64,000 nucleotides of DNA from Carposina sasakii (GCA_014607495.2 CP053153.1:9982001-10046000), one strand, 5' to 3'. Counted from the first letter of the stretch, positions 10,500-35,353 are shown. Notes: generated by a model not told the origin, from the letters alone. Program-made: numbers and translations.

Positions 10500-10740
10500 C
10501 AAGTTGGACCGGAATGTCGAGTTTGATTCTCCTAGTCAGTTTCCGCGATTGCCAAACAGGGCTCAGCTGAATGAAGGTCGCTCTTGCCTTGGCAATCCCC
10601 AGAATGAAGTTCTCATCGGGCCATCCAGTTTCCGACACTACTCTACCAAGGTAAGTAAACTTGTAGACCGTTTCCACATTCTCTGCGCTAATGTGCAACC
10701 GCAAGGAGCTCGTCGAATTTCGAGTGTTGATTTAAAGTCT
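10500..10740 (-). pseudogene. Fragment of another LINE reverse transcriptase
   Basis: A short minus-strand frame reads YKFTYLGRVVSETG, then IAKARATFIQLSPVWQSRKL. This corresponds to the region just after the catalytic core in RTE-type reverse transcriptases (compare YVNEYTYLGQTIS in the LINE at 591-2441). The similarity then stops, and no catalytic motif is present. It abuts the 5' side of the CR1-like element and is followed by a TA repeat, so it is a relic. Confidence 0.7.
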
Positions 10741-10761
10741 AGTCTCCTTCGCCTCGCTTAT

Positions 10762-10800
10762 TGATATATACCTATACATATATATATATATATATATATG
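10762..10800. repeat. (TA)n microsatellite
   Basis: An alternating TA run, with two interruptions at its left end, lies between the LINE fragment and the following non-coding stretch. Confidence 0.85.
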
Positions 10801-12640
10801 ATTGTTGAAAGGAAACCAGAAGGCACCCCTATCGTACACCCACTTGCACCGATATATCCTCCGAGACGAGACTATCGTGAGTTTCTCCTATTCCAAAGCC
10901 TTAATTTAGCCTGTTGCTGGAAATGTTTCGATAAATTTTCTAATTTATATATCGCTTGGCCTGATATGACCCTCATGACCATCTTACATTCATCGTATCT
11001 TTTGTATGTTTCTTGAGCGAGAAAATCGCCAATAGTTAGTCGTTTTCTCGCCGGCGGTCGGACATCTGACGAACTTTATTAACTTTTCGAATATTCGAAT
11101 AATTGAAATGAATTATTCGAATTTTAAATTGGAGCGGATATTCGAATAAAATGAATAATAAGAATTGCAAACCCTACTCCGCAGGCTGAAGCAAAACTTA
11201 AGCAGAAGCAATGCGATAGCAAAAATTGTACAATATTCGCGTTGAAATGTCAAGTTCCATTGAAATGTATTTTACGTAATACAAATTTGTCAAGCAATCA
11301 GCGAATTTTGTACAATTTGCGCTATCGCATTGCTTTTGCTAACCGCTCTGACGTGCGTCTGAATTGTCGGTTTTTACAAAAATGATTAACTGGACAACCT
11401 AGTGACGTGTTTATAGGTAGACGCGGGGTTTCATAGTGAAATCTTTATAAAAAGTGGCACCAGTAAATCTATGTAAACGTAATAACTGCATTAGATTAGA
11501 TTTTTTAATTTGAATCTTATGTAGTTACTATAAGACTCGACTTTGCTTGTATCAATTTATGGCAATAGATGCCCAGCCATACAATTGAGCAGCTATTTGC
11601 CGTGTCATTTTTTGAGCGCTGTCACTGAATCTAGTTATAATTCATCTAAGGGGCAACCAATATAATATAAATAGTCGTTTGCTCTGTGAAAAAGAATTAC
11701 ATAAAAAAGTTGTTTACGTTAACGCTACCGGAACCCATAAAATACCTTATGTATGCATAAAATCGATATTTTTCATTCATACATTCGATTATCCGAATGC
11801 CTATCGACAACAATTAGTCCGGTTAATCGAGTTTCTACTATATTTAAAAAATCTGTAAGATTGGCCTTTGGTATTTACGTGGCTGTCTGGTCAAACACTT
11901 GTTTTATGAAAAGCTAGTGGATTCCCATGACCTTGTCTGCATATACTTTAAAATCGCATTATATTCATTTAATTCCCATGGGTTCATAATTTTTTTAAAT
12001 GTCCTATGTCTACTTAAAACAAGAACACATCCTTAGTTTTATTCAGGTCTTAGTTCTCTTCAGCAGTTTAGGCTGTGTGTTGATTCTGTCATTAGTGGCC
12101 TAATGATAATACATTACTACATTTAATGTTTATAGTTTTTTGCTAGCTGTAACTTTCTGAGAGGGTTTGGTGAAAATACTATTGCTTTCTTATGGCCAGC
12201 TCTTCCAATGAACAGATCTATCTGCGAGACAAACTTGATGCTACCTTTAGCCTGATCAAGTTGGAGAAATTACCCCTTAGTTGGACTGTGACTTACTACT
12301 GTTACTAGCCACCTTGTTCATGGGTTTAGTCTTAAGCTGAATAATTATTTGAATTTTTATTTTTCAGGGAGATTGTTTATATTGGCCACCTATACAAGTC
12401 ATAAATTTTTACTATTTACCTCCTCAATATAGAGTGGTCTACATCAATTTGGCAACAATGGTGTTCAATATATTTTTATCATTTATGAAGCATCATAATG
12501 TTGAATGATATTGATACAAATAGTCATAAAATTATTTATTTTATTTTAGCATAATTTGAATGTATGTATATAGTAGAATGTAAATAAAGTATTTATTAAA
12601 ATGTGAGAGTCGAAACAAGTTCATTTTCAAGATTAAAGAT
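10801..12640. other. Non-coding stretch with one palindromic repeat
   Basis: No gene is supported. The only clear structure is the inverted repeat at 11201-11340, listed separately. The rest is AT-rich unique-looking sequence. Confidence 0.5.
11201..11340. repeat. Short MITE-like inverted repeat
   Basis: The arms 11201-11240 and 11301-11340 are inverted copies of each other. Both contain AGCARAAGCAATGCGATAGC followed by AATTGTACAA and a TTCGC block, with a loop of about 60 bp. The whole unit is 140 bp. Flanking TA dinucleotides exist, but I cannot fix the exact ends or a target duplication. It is probably a small non-autonomous DNA element. Confidence 0.7.
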
Positions 12641-12800
12641 GATTTTAGAGCCTGGGTTCGAATCCCGGTAGGTAGGTGCAAACGTTGATATGATGACTAT
12701 CAACTGTTTCAGAGTACGTATTATTAGGACACATGACACACAACCTTAGGGATCTTAGTGTGGGACTATGTTAATGTGTTGTGAAGTGTGAATATTTTAT
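12640..12800 (+). repeat. tRNA-derived SINE
   Basis: An internal promoter B box, GGTTCGAATCC, lies at 12655-12665. The 3' body (CCTTAGGGATCTTAGTGTG and on) recurs in inverted orientation at 18344-18416. No full tRNA cloverleaf can be drawn, so this is a SINE rather than a tRNA gene. Confidence 0.75.
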
Positions 12801-13002
12801 AAATAGTAAAAAGGCGCAAACGTGCGGCTTGACATCAGTCCTCGCTACGCATGCATTCGTCACTGATTCGTCATGAGGTTTGTCGGGTGACTGCTCTAAT
12901 TTGACGTGATTTCATTTTTGTCACGAGTATCGTATTAGACCCTAGAGTAATGGAAGGTGTTATTTTTCTAGGCTGCTTTTATCAGTTAAACATTGTCATA
13001 AA

Positions 13003-13240
13003 ATACATACATATAATCACGCCTTTATCCCTTACGGGGTAGGCAGAGCATCAAGGGCCGATAGAACCACATGGTGTCACTTCTGACCAATTTTAAGGGT
13101 ATAGTTAAGATCTACAAGTTCGGTTAGTAGTGACAGGTGGTCAGCCCATCGCCTACAAAACACCAATACCCTCTTGTCCCTCTACTGACTTGTACAGTAT
13201 GCCCGGGAAGTGAAGCAGCTGTAGTATTATACGTTTTTTT
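13003..13240 (-). repeat. Dispersed LINE/SINE tail with CATACATA end, copy 1
   Basis: The sequence starts with ACATACATA and TCACGCC, then GGTAGGCAGAGC and CCGATAGAACCACATGG. The same block recurs at 29169-29272 and, inverted, at 43071-43213. On the minus strand it ends in a TATG repeat, typical of a non-LTR element tail. No coding capacity is evident. Confidence 0.75.
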
Positions 13241-13624
13241 TTCACTCCCAGAGCAGCATAGAAGATTGTCATAAAAGGAGTTAAAAATAGAACTGTTTAA
13301 ACATAATGTGCTTATATTTTCGTAACCTATTTACAAAATAAAATAAATACACCAATGTACATAACATTTACATCAAGTAAATGCAAAGGTATTTTCAGTT
13401 TTACACGTTATGGCGGAATGAAATGAAAATGATTTAATATAAACAATATTTCAAAAATAATAAAGGTTAAAATAAATATAGTTATCACAATAGCGCACAA
13501 TGTGTTCAAATAGATTCAACGTTCACATTCACAAGGTCACCTATCGAGATTTGTGACCCACAGTTAAGTTTGACAGCAAAATATGATCTGTCAAAGTTTT
13601 AATAATATTTATACTGACATGACG

Positions 13625-13630
13625 TTTATT
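13625..13630 (-). terminator. Candidate poly(A) signal of the Dld gene
   Basis: AATAAA on the minus strand lies about 260 nt downstream of the Dld stop codon. It is a plausible cleavage and polyadenylation signal. There is no transcript evidence. Confidence 0.4.
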
Positions 13631-13887
13631 TTTCAGCTTATTATTTTAGCCATACTCTAATAGGGCCGGAAAAAAATCTATGTGATTTTCCTGCATCTCT
13701 AAGGTGTGGGTCAAAAAATCATGTATGTGACTGTTTCAATTCACTTTAAGTATAGTTGTTTACGGCTTTACACGACTGACAAAATGATTCGTTCACATTA
13801 GATTCATACAAGATTCCTAGAGCGGATTCGTGATGCCTACTAACTATTACCCTGATGATGTTCCGTGGGTATTTAATTAATTTATAT

Positions 13888-25138
<11,251 letters not shown>

Positions 25139-26463
25139 TGTTTTACCACAATTATGTCTAGTTTTATATTTCGGAAAAATGAAAATAATTCGGAACCCTG
25201 GCGATTGGATTCGCAACGCAAAAATATCATATCCTGTCAAAATGACATTACTTGACTGACAGCTGACGAAGCAAAGATAAGCTAAACTTGATATTGGCAT
25301 GGGTATCAGCATTTTGCCAAAATTAAGGCTCGTTTTATACTATATGATTTGATTGGCGATTATGTTTAAGCATAAGTCCCGACCCGACCGGATGCATCTC
25401 GTATTTATAATGAATGCAATAGGCATAGAATTATCTTCACAATTTTTATGGACCAACCCATCCCCTATACTGGCCGGCCTCAGGCAGAAAATATCACAAC
25501 ATGAAAATAAAGAGCGATCTATATCAGATTTGTCCATGCACAACATTTATGCACCGTCTATAACTTCTCTGTAATTCCATGGTCGCTTATTTTTTTTGTA
25601 TGGCAACATCAAATGCGCGCGCTTCAAAATGCGGGAATTTTGTTTATCAATCATATCAAGCGAAGTAGCGCCTGGCGCCTTCTAACTGAGCTGCTGTGTT
25701 TGGCTGTGTTCGACAGTGTCCGAGTAAGAGCGCGTGGCGCTACTAAATAAATCGATGTAATTAAAATTCCAACATTTTTAGTTATTGCTCCTACGTGTTT
25801 TGATTTATTGCAGTCTTTTGTGGTACCTACACATCTGTTATAATAAAAACGCAACTTCAGTTCGAGGCATATTTAATTAATTAAAGGTAAGTACACACCG
25901 AAATTTTATTCTTTTGTTATTGTTTATATTGCAGCTTAGATCTAAATTAATAAAAATTGTTTGTTATAGTAAGGGTCAGAGGAAAAAATATATAATGTGA
26001 AAAACCTAATTAACACATCCTTTATCTAACTCATAGCTGTAAAGAAGTAGGTAGGTAGTAGGTACCTACGGTTCTATTGTTTTCTTATTAGGTAGGTACC
26101 TAGATTTGTAGGTAACATACGAGTACCTATCGTATTTGATTATTCTACCTATTATACCCATATTAGCAACAGGATATTGAAAGAAACGTAAGATATAATC
26201 AAGGATAAGGAAGGACCGTTCCAGAACTGTTTAGCAACAAAGTAATTCCCTCGGTATTTAATTATAAGTACGAGATATATATCATTCTCCTAATATAATA
26301 TAAGATACCTACCTATCTACATAATTATTTACTTTAGCTTATGTACTTTCCAAAAGTATCTAATATACTTTTAAAAACCTACGTCCATCCATACGTTTCG
26401 GCTGGGTCCCAATCCCAATTGCATTGCATTGTACACATATCTAATCTTAATCTTATCTTCTTA
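25139..26463. other. Dld upstream region
   Basis: It contains the 5' leader and promoter of Dld, not resolvable by eye, and no supported coding exon. Around 25660-25740 the sequence is more GC-rich. A TCAGTT initiator-like motif at 25857 followed by AAAG|GTAAGT at 25884-25893 could be a short plus-strand leader exon. The part 26040-26130 is rich in TAGGTAGG-type simple sequence. Confidence 0.4.
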
Positions 26464-26815
26464 TCTTAATATATATAAATCTCCTGTCACGATGTTTGTC
26501 CGCGATGGACTCCTAAACTACTTAACCGATTTTAAATTAAATTGGCACACCGTGAGCAGTCTGGTCCAACTTGAGAGATAGGATAGCTTAGATCTTTAAT
26601 TATAGTCGCAATTTTATTTTATTGCAAATTATTTGTCTATAATTAATTGACAGTCACAATTATCTGTTAACTCCAACAGATTCTAACAGATGTCGATACT
26701 TTTCGACTGGATTGAGTAAGTAATTAATAGATGGCACTGCTATGGTAAACCGACAAACGTGTCATATAAGCTACAATTTAATTTCCACGCGGACGAAGTC
26801 GCGGGCGTCCACTAG
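26464..26815 (+). mobile_element. Helitron (family B), 352 bp
   Basis: It starts A^TCTTAATATATATAAATC at 26464 and ends CTAG^T at 26812-26815 after GGACGAAGTCGCGGGCGTCC. The body differs from family A, but the last 30 bp or so are nearly identical. The other family B copy is 30758-31054. Confidence 0.85.
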
Positions 26816-29168
26816 TAGATTATAAATCCTATTATCGTCGATTAAATTGGTACCACTGTAATGTACCTGACGGTAACCTATCCTTTACATAAATAAATAT
26901 ACAACAATACTTATATGTAGTATTATTAGTTAAGTATATACCTTCTTAGTAACTTAAATCTAATACTCAAGTCTAAATAAGTTCAAAGGTGAGCTTCACC
27001 TAAACTTGGCATTAATCGCATCTATGAGGTTGAGGGTAGAGCTCGTACGGAGCATTATGATCCGGAGTGACGTCTTACGGCCTATATACGCCACCTGCGT
27101 AGTAGGGCAGGTAAGGTAATCCTGTTAGCTGGCCGTGACATGTTGCCCGGCTTCTAAACGGCCGTGAAGCGTAAGCTAAGCCATTCGTCCCACAATGTGC
27201 GACACTAGAACCCGCGAGATCGCACCTGCCATACAAGAGAAGCTCGCCATCTACGAGAACGGTATGCAAATCATGCACTACATCCATATCACGGACTGCA
27301 CGGCCAGCTAGGGAACTCATACACTTCCACGTTACGATCGAAAGTGTAACCCGATTCTCCAATTACGGCATTGTTATTGGATAGTATAATGTTTCACCAC
27401 GCTCGTTGTCATTTGGCACACATTTATGCGCTTATAAAGGACTTACATGTCCGACGATTTCACGCCTGCTGATGATTGTCATACTGTCGCATTATGCACC
27501 AGCTCGTGTAATGTTTTGTCACATACCCTGGCCATTATTATTCTGTGCCTTTGTGCTGTGTTGTACTGACTGACAGACTGACTATCTTTGTAGTAGACTA
27601 TCTACTTATACTGCGACGAATAACAGTACTTAACACAGAAAAGAACAGATATTGCTTATTCTAAGTACCTAGACAAAATAGACTTTTTGATCACAATAAA
27701 AGTAGGTACTTATATTTTCATGAAAATATTAGGCAGTCAACACTGTTTAAGGAAATTTAGTCCACAACACAACTGAATCCGTGAAGTAAAGTTTGTTTGC
27801 ATAGTTACTAAAAAATAAGTAGGCAACAGTCTAGGACCATAGAATCAAAGAGTTTAGAGCCATAGGATCGAAATCTGGCACTTCTCAAACATTTTGTAGT
27901 ATTCATTAGAACATTGGAAAAGCGATATACACCAACGAACCATTTGAGGTTTTGAGACAGTCCACAACACTATGTGCGATGCATGACAATGTTGACTAGG
28001 TACTTGCGTATTCAGGGTGTATTTGGCACGGGAGCCAGCGCGGACAAAGGGGAATTGGGATCGAAGGATAAGCTGCCAACACCATGGGTGGCAGGACAGT
28101 TGCATTCCTTTTAACGGTGTGCATCTACAGAATAGAATTTATCGTTTGTTGCGGTTTGGAATGTGTATTGACTTCCACCTACTACTTCACTTTATTAGGA
28201 TGTTATTCTATCTGTTTCAGTAAAGTTCTGATTCTATTGAGAGTTAAAAAGTACCTATACAGTATCAAGGATACGATTTTTGCGACTTTGGTTACCTACT
28301 ACCTACATCTACTCTTATGTAGTTACAAAGTTACACCTAAATGGGAACTAAGGTAAATTTGTGATAAACCAAATTTATCTAACTCTAAGATCCCAAAATA
28401 AACAATGAAACTAGGTATCAACGTCTATCTTACACGGTCTCACTACATTCATAATCTTATACTTGTAGGTATATCCCTTACAATAAAATATCTATGTACG
28501 ATCAGTCAAGTTTCCCTCTTGATTCTAATATAATATAAGTATTTTGTAGCGTTAATATTTCCTAAGCACATACCTACCTACTGCTAAAACTGTTTACCTT
28601 GCGCACCCGTGTTTATCGATGTGCAAGCTAAACTACAGAAATATCACACACTCTGTTGTGATTAACGGGAACTGGCGTATTATTTTCAGCTTCTAACTGC
28701 GTTGTTCATTTGCTAGATATAGAACAATTGTGTTGGCATTACGCAGCATTTCACACCTTTCCATTTTCTATTTGTTTTATTTTGATTCTGAATATAAAAA
28801 AATCCTTCCTTATTAGACCGGGAAGTATTTTTTTAATAATACTTGCTCTACATACCTATTTGTAATAAAATAGACTGCCTATTTAAATGTACGATATTAA
28901 TCTTAACTTAAACGTCTAGCTATCCTACATAGAGTACCTATCGTAGTTATTCATTATTGGATATTCAGAGGAGCCTTTAGAAGTAGTTTTGATCTAAGTT
29001 TTGTAAATAAGTTTAAATGTTATATATTTTGCTTACTTGGCACACCAAAATGTGACTCCTTGTCGAAATGACTAGTAGAGCTAAACAATAGATTCTGTAG
29101 ACCTAACTACCCTAGGTAATATTTAATTTTGTTGTAATGGTGTAATGTAAAAACATTTTTTTGACTTG
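26816..29168. other. Non-coding stretch with a GC-rich block
   Basis: The block 27000-27360 is much richer in GC than its surroundings and has a 95-codon minus-strand open frame that I do not recognise. It may be a relic of an element. The remaining sequence shows no gene. Confidence 0.4.
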
Positions 29169-29272
29169 TTACATACATACATATAATCACGCCTTTATCC
29201 CTTATGGGTAGGCAGAGCACCAAGGGCCGATAGAACCACATGGTGCCACTTCTGATGTACAAGTTCGGTTAC
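29169..29272 (-). repeat. Dispersed LINE/SINE tail with CATACATA end, copy 2
   Basis: It shares ACATACATACATATAATCAC, the GGTAGGCAGAGC block and CCGATAGAACCACATGG with 13003-13240, but is truncated and lacks the 3' half of that copy. Confidence 0.72.
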
Positions 29273-30757
29273 ATTAACGTGTAATTTATAGATAACAGTA
29301 GTTCGGTAGCTACCAACACCATTACCTACCTACTTATGCGTTACCTAACTTTTGCATGAGTATCATCAGCTCGTTGAAACAAAAAGAGTAGATTTGCAAT
29401 GTGATGTAAATTTATGTACCTACATACCTATAAAATTCATTAATATTCATTTTTAACCCAGGGACTTGATAGGTAGCGTTAATCCGTGTGGGTGAATTTC
29501 CCAGGTACGTTTTTAGCGCGGCGTGGATGAAAATCGTAGTGGAAAGTGCAAAATGCACATTAATTAATTTTTTTTCATTAAGTTCAGACAGTGATCTAGA
29601 CTAACGTTTAAAACTTAAGACCAAAATCTATTTGTTTACGCATTAAAAAAATTATCAAAGGCTCTAAATCTAATTGCGGTGCTATGTCCCCACTTCATTT
29701 GCAAAAATAAATTTGGCTATTTCAATTTTCGGGTGAATTAATTTAACAGAATACATACATATTTTAAAAATACATTAAATGACACTATTATTTACACCAT
29801 GAGCAGTAATTTAACTTAACCCGGTAGTACCTGTAACAGCTTTTGAAAAATGTCCCGCGGAAAAAGTCAATAACGCTGGCGCATTTTGAACATTACACTA
29901 TTTCATCATAATGAATGAGATAGATGCTAAGCTATCTTTCCCCGCACTGCTCTGTCAAGCCATCGTATACCAAGTACAAGGATGTTTGATACACTGAACA
30001 GTTTTCCCGCCAAAAACGTAAGTATAACCTGCGGTGGCGCAGGAATACAAATTTATCATATAACGGTGTCATGTGTATTTAAAAAACTAAAAGGCTGTTA
30101 ATAAAGAAATTTTACAGATGATTAAAGATTAGATGTATCGACGTAATTGCAAATGAATTATTACAATTAAAATAATAGTGTCCGTTATAATTTGAAATTT
30201 GTTACTTAATTCTAAGTACGGTGTCGCAACTCCAGTGGCTCCGGTGGCAAAAAAGAGGGCCACCGTAATTTAATAATGTCACCGTAATTGATATTTTGTC
30301 TTTTTGTATACAGGATGACTGGAAAACGGGTATTATTTCTATTGAGATGTAAAAGTTAGGCCAATTTTCTAGCTTCATGGGTAGGAAGACCCATTAAAAA
30401 AATTACGGCTAATATTTTTAAAATCACCTTATTATTAAATGGAAATGCATAAAAAACTAAAATACGTGTATATTTCAGTAATTCAACTAGATAAATAAAT
30501 AATCATTGGAGACAAAACAACAGACATCAACTTGGCATTGTCAAAGTACAATTACCAAAAGGTTTATAATTTTTTTTCCTGATTCTTGAAACTAAATTCA
30601 AAAGGTATAATTATGAAAAAGCTTACCAACAGCTGACTAATAAAAATTTTAAAAGTGCTATCCTATGGCGCGACAACCTTTTTTAACAAGTAACCTAAGT
30701 TTGTAGTCAAATTTAAAAAATACAAAGGTGATGAACTGACATAATATATATATATTA
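29273..30757. other. Non-coding stretch
   Basis: No gene is seen. A single TATACAGGATG terminus at 30307-30317 matches the end of the element at 37660-38052, but no partner end is nearby. Confidence 0.4.
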
Positions 30758-31054
30758 CTAGTGGACGCCCGCGACTTCGTCCGCGTGGAAATTGAATTGT
30801 AGCTTATATGACACGTTTGTCGGTTTACCAAAGCAGCGCCATCTATTGATTACTTACTCAACCAAGTCGAAAGGTATAACAGACAAATAATTAGCAATAA
30901 ATTAAAATTGCGACTATAATTTGAGATTTAAACTATCCTATCTCTCAAGTTGGATCGAACTGCACATGGTGTGCGAATTTTATTATAATCGGTTAAGTGG
31001 TTTAGGAGTCCATTGAGGACAAACATTGTGACACGAGATTTATATATATTAAGA
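30758..31054 (-). mobile_element. Helitron (family B), 297 bp
   Basis: On the minus strand it starts A^TCTTAATATATATAAATC at 31054 and ends CTAG^T at 30758. It aligns along its length with the plus-strand copy at 26464-26815. It includes a GCAGCGCCATCTATTG segment. Confidence 0.85.
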
Positions 31055-34000
31055 TAGCATAGGAATCTTACTGCTATCCAAAGGCCTTTTCATGATGCAG
31101 TTCAACTCCAATCGAGGTCATACCGCCACCTCCATCTTGCCAGTTGCACTGTTCGTATATCTTTCGGTGTCTAAACGACTAACATGGCCGGCACTTTTAC
31201 TGTCCAGTTCCTTTTTGGTAGGCGATTAGCATACCTAATGGTGTTCCTGATGCAGTCTGAGCACTGAAGATCAATCGATAGACAGCATAAGTACACATAT
31301 CGACAAGTAGACGTTATAAGATCATAGGAAGGGAACCGTTCCTAAATTAACTAAGTTCTTCCAGGCACTTAAGATTCATCTCTCAAAATTAATAGCTGAC
31401 CAATAAGAATGTAATAATTTTCTGAGTCCTGACTGTTCTCAGAAAAAATATCTATATATTGAATGTTCTACTGGCCTAGTAGGTGTACTCATGCACATAA
31501 TTATTATCTACTTCAATACCACGTTTTGTGATATTGATTATGACTTGGCCTTCAGTTTAACCTCAAGGAAACCACCCAAAATTGCTACTATGAATGAACA
31601 GTTACGAATAAACCCGAGTAACTTTGCGATAAACCCGAGTAGCTTGAACAAGTACGCCTGATGATAACAGAAGAGTTCTACATTCTACTTGCCTCAATAT
31701 AACACTGCTATAGGCTCTAGCGCCACGGAATGTATTTTTCGAAACCTATATTGGTCAGCTGCTGGTAAGCTTTCTCATAATAAGTTACACCTTTTTGGGT
31801 AGCTTATTAAATAAGTAAATTAGTTTGATAAAGGGTACGCATGACGCAGTATATTATTTTGAAAGAGTAGGGGCTTAATTGGCAAAAACATTTAACAAAT
31901 TTTTCTTGACCATTCCATGTTGATAGATTTTGGGAGGTCATAGTATAAAATGTGATTTATTTCTTATATGCCATTCTACTCATCTAAAAGGAGATTTAAA
32001 CAAAAATCATAAAATGTCATATCTCCGACACCGTGAATTTCTGGATGGGGTGTTCCTTATATATAAAGGTAGCTAACGAGGTGCACTTTCAAATGTGAAA
32101 AGAAATGATCCTTATTTCTGGTTTTCGAAAATTTTTACGTACATATAAATAAATATGGCTAGGTTCCTGAAATGGTGTAGTCAGAACTGCGAGATCTTAA
32201 AGGAGATACCATGGCCACTACGTTTTATGCTAAGAAAAAAGTCACTAGGAAGCATTTTAAAGTATGTAATAAAATATTTCCCTAACTGTTAACGTGTTCC
32301 TTAAATTGTTATCATAGTTTCTAAGCTATAATCATGATCATAAACATTATTACCAACTAATAAACGAAAAATCTAAAGTTTTCAAGTTCTTATAAAATAA
32401 ATAAATAGGTAATTCGTATGATGTTCTCCTGTATTTATAATTCCGCTGGTTGTAATAAATTTCAGTGGAGAGATTAACAATTTCGGTGGTTTGATAATAA
32501 TATCGGTGGCGATTGAAATTTTTAAATGCAGATATCTCAAGAAATAATACGTTTTTAAAAATGTGTACCATATGACTGAATATTATATATTTTTAGCTAT
32601 TACTTCGAATACAAAAAAGTTATAGAAAGTGGATATAAAATTTCGCCAGCGTAATTAGTCAAAAATCGAGGTTGTTGAAATTCACCCTGGAAGGGTTCAT
32701 AAAATGTCAACATCGTCTACTCTACCATTTTGCCATTATTTGGGGTCGACAAATTAATTATGGCACTTGCAAATTTATTGGCAACTCCAGTATAGGTACC
32801 TACTGTGAATACTTATACATTATTTATTTATCCTACCTAAGTATTTACTTTATATTAAACTATACCTAAGTGGATAATAATGTGCAGTTAGGTCATTGAG
32901 TTAGAGACTTAGCCTTTTTATAAATTGGTCATACATCTCTATGTATATTATTACATGTATTACATTCGAGCTTATAATATACTCGTAATAGGTACACACG
33001 ACATCTAGAAAAGAAAGTGTCTCCCAAGCAATAGTATAAAATATCATCTGCACAAATCTGCAGAAATTCTTACGAAAGTAGCGGAATTGTCATCTTACGC
33101 CACGACCATTACCCATTTGTCGTAATTTGTTACGAGAGCGGCACAAACCACAAACCTGCTGTAAGATAAACACATTACTTAAGTTTTTCCTTCGCTTTGT
33201 GTCTATGATTCATTGCCATGGCGTCGCAAATTGTAGGTTATGTTTATCACCAATCAAATGTTTACTAACACACCCACGCACTTGCACTCTTTGTCATACC
33301 GACGAAGAGACATTGAATTTTATAAAGTCTTCCTAGTGTCTAGGTAATCCCTAGTCAGGTTAAGAATAGAAACTAATACCTAAAGGGCCCTCTGCTTTGC
33401 AGGAACCGAACTAGGTAGGTAGGTACTTCTTACGGACCGGGCTCGGAGAAATAACGATTTTTGACGATATCTAGATAATAACACATACCTATCCACTTAT
33501 TTCAATAAGTACATATAACAGTGATCTAACATGATAATCTCAATAACAAAAAAATCATGAATTGGTACGCCTATGGGCACAGCGAAAAGCCATTCATTCA
33601 CAAAAATGCTCTAGTAAGCAACTATGTATTTTAATTGTGCAGTCAAGGAAAATACAGTTCATTTTATCAGCACAAACATTTTTACAAGCAAGGACAATGT
33701 AAAAGAAATAGAAAATGTTTTTTGTTTGGCTCAGCCTCGTAAATCCTTGTATGTACCCTCATGATACGAGATACAAAGACGTTGACACAGAGATAGGAGA
33801 TAAATAACCGTACTTTGATTCAGTTTATACTACCTACTGTGAAGTCCTATACCTACAATTTAATCGGAAGGTACAGTAAGCAGTCCATTCTTCGTTAGAT
33901 AATTAATTAGTTATAGTACATGTACATGTTGATGAAGCAAATATTGACGAAATGAGGTTTTTTTTGCTAGTAAACTCTAAAGTTTGTCTCTAGCCCCACT

Positions 34001-34504
34001 AAGCACACAGTAATGTTGTCACCGCAGTCTATTCGAGTCACACCTTGAAAGCCGACTAACCTGAAAGTGAACAACTCGTAAATGGAGTCAACTTCGTAAA
34101 AGGTTAGCTACTAAAGGTTGTATCGAGGTGACCATAACATGCGTACACGGTCTATGCAGTCTGGGTCTCGAGAGGGAAAGTGCAATCAACTTCGATGCCG
34201 AGTCTCTCTCGGACACTGAACTCTGTAGGTCCTTGGTTTAAGCTTTTTGAACGCCCTTGAGACCGATCTCTAGGTCTTAGTACTATATATTGGAGAGTGC
34301 ACTAACAATGTTTATCGGCTTCCATAATTGCATTGTTACTTTTATCTATCAATCTTGCTTTTTTATTTCATGCACATTCATTCATGCGGTATGTGTTTAA
34401 ATCTACACCTTTAAGTGTGAGAAACATAAAATTGTTAGAAGGTAGGTATATCATTTTTGTTTTAATGTGATTAAAAACGTATGTGTGTAGTCCTGTCATC
34501 ATTA
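31055..34504. other. Non-coding stretch
   Basis: AT-rich, with only short chance frames. I see no gene or clear element. Confidence 0.4.
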
Positions 34505-34512
34505 TTCTAGAG

Positions 34513-34838
34513 CAGTGGTTCCCAATTAGTGGTACACGTACCCCCAGGGGTACGCAAGGTTGCATCAAGGGGTACGCGGCGCGTACCAAAAAAACTAAAA
34601 TTACCTACCAAGAAATATTTATACAGTCTGATTTTTCAGAGTTGTGCAAAGAAAAACGTGCCCATTTGTCACATTAATAAAACTGGTGTTCTCTGTCATC
34701 TTGTATTGTATTTTGATAGTAAATTCTAAATACTTACATCTGATTTCATCTCTAATTTATCGTTCCTGCAATAAGGGGTACGCGAGTTTGAGGTCTTTCT
34801 TAGAGTGGTACGTAGAAAAAACTAATTGGGAACCACTG
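34513..34838. mobile_element. hAT-type MITE, 326 bp
   Basis: The inverted ends CAGTGGTTCCCAATTAGT match perfectly for 18 bp. They are flanked by the identical 8-bp target duplication TTCTAGAG at 34505-34512 and 34839-34846. It has no transposase. The interior carries repeated GGGGTACGC segments. Confidence 0.93.
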
Positions 34839-35216
34839 TTCTAGAGCCCCAGCTACACGGTTTTTCTCTTTTCCGTACTTCCAAACATACATAGGTACAT
34901 ATACGCCTGGGCCGATAGAACTTCTAAACAACTTGTAAATAATTTGAGTGGGCTCATCGCGATTGTCACCTCCGAGGGAAAGTTCCGGTTCCGGCGTGAG
35001 GCAGTCCTTGAGCACGATTTTGGCTAAAAGCACCCTGTTTAATGGGGTGTCTTGTTACTCCAACTTCATAATTTTATGATTAGCTCAGCCATGGGAGTTC
35101 AAGTTTTTTGAGGGTAACGGAAAATATTTGTTAACTAAATGGACATGCTTTGCAAAAATTTTCATTTATTTGTGTCATTTTATTTACTTTACTGCGTTTG
35201 ACAAAAGTCAAAACTC

Positions 35217-35353
35217 TTGTTTTGTAATGGATGTCATAACAGGGATTTGGTGTCATAAGCATTCATACATATTTTTTTATATTTTTTTATATTTCAAATT
35301 GCAATTAATTAATTCTTTGTGGACCATAGTGCCATCATAGATCTACAATTATG
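35217..35353 (+). repeat. Local duplication, copy 1
   Basis: It shares TTTTGTAAT, GTCATAAGCATTC, TTCTTTGTGG and ATAGATCTACAATTATG in the same order with 35905-36013, in direct orientation about 0.6 kb apart. Copy 1 has an extra AT-rich insertion. Confidence 0.7.

Noticed and set aside
10798..11016. 72-codon plus-strand frame
   Set aside because: It follows a TA microsatellite directly and has no recognisable motif or partner exon.
27075..27362. Protein-coding gene of 95 codons
   Set aside because: There is no recognised domain, splice context or neighbour support. It is kept only as an unexplained GC-rich block.
34368..35033. Short frames around the hAT MITE
   Set aside because: They cross the MITE boundaries and contain repeated GGGGTACGC-derived residues; no gene.
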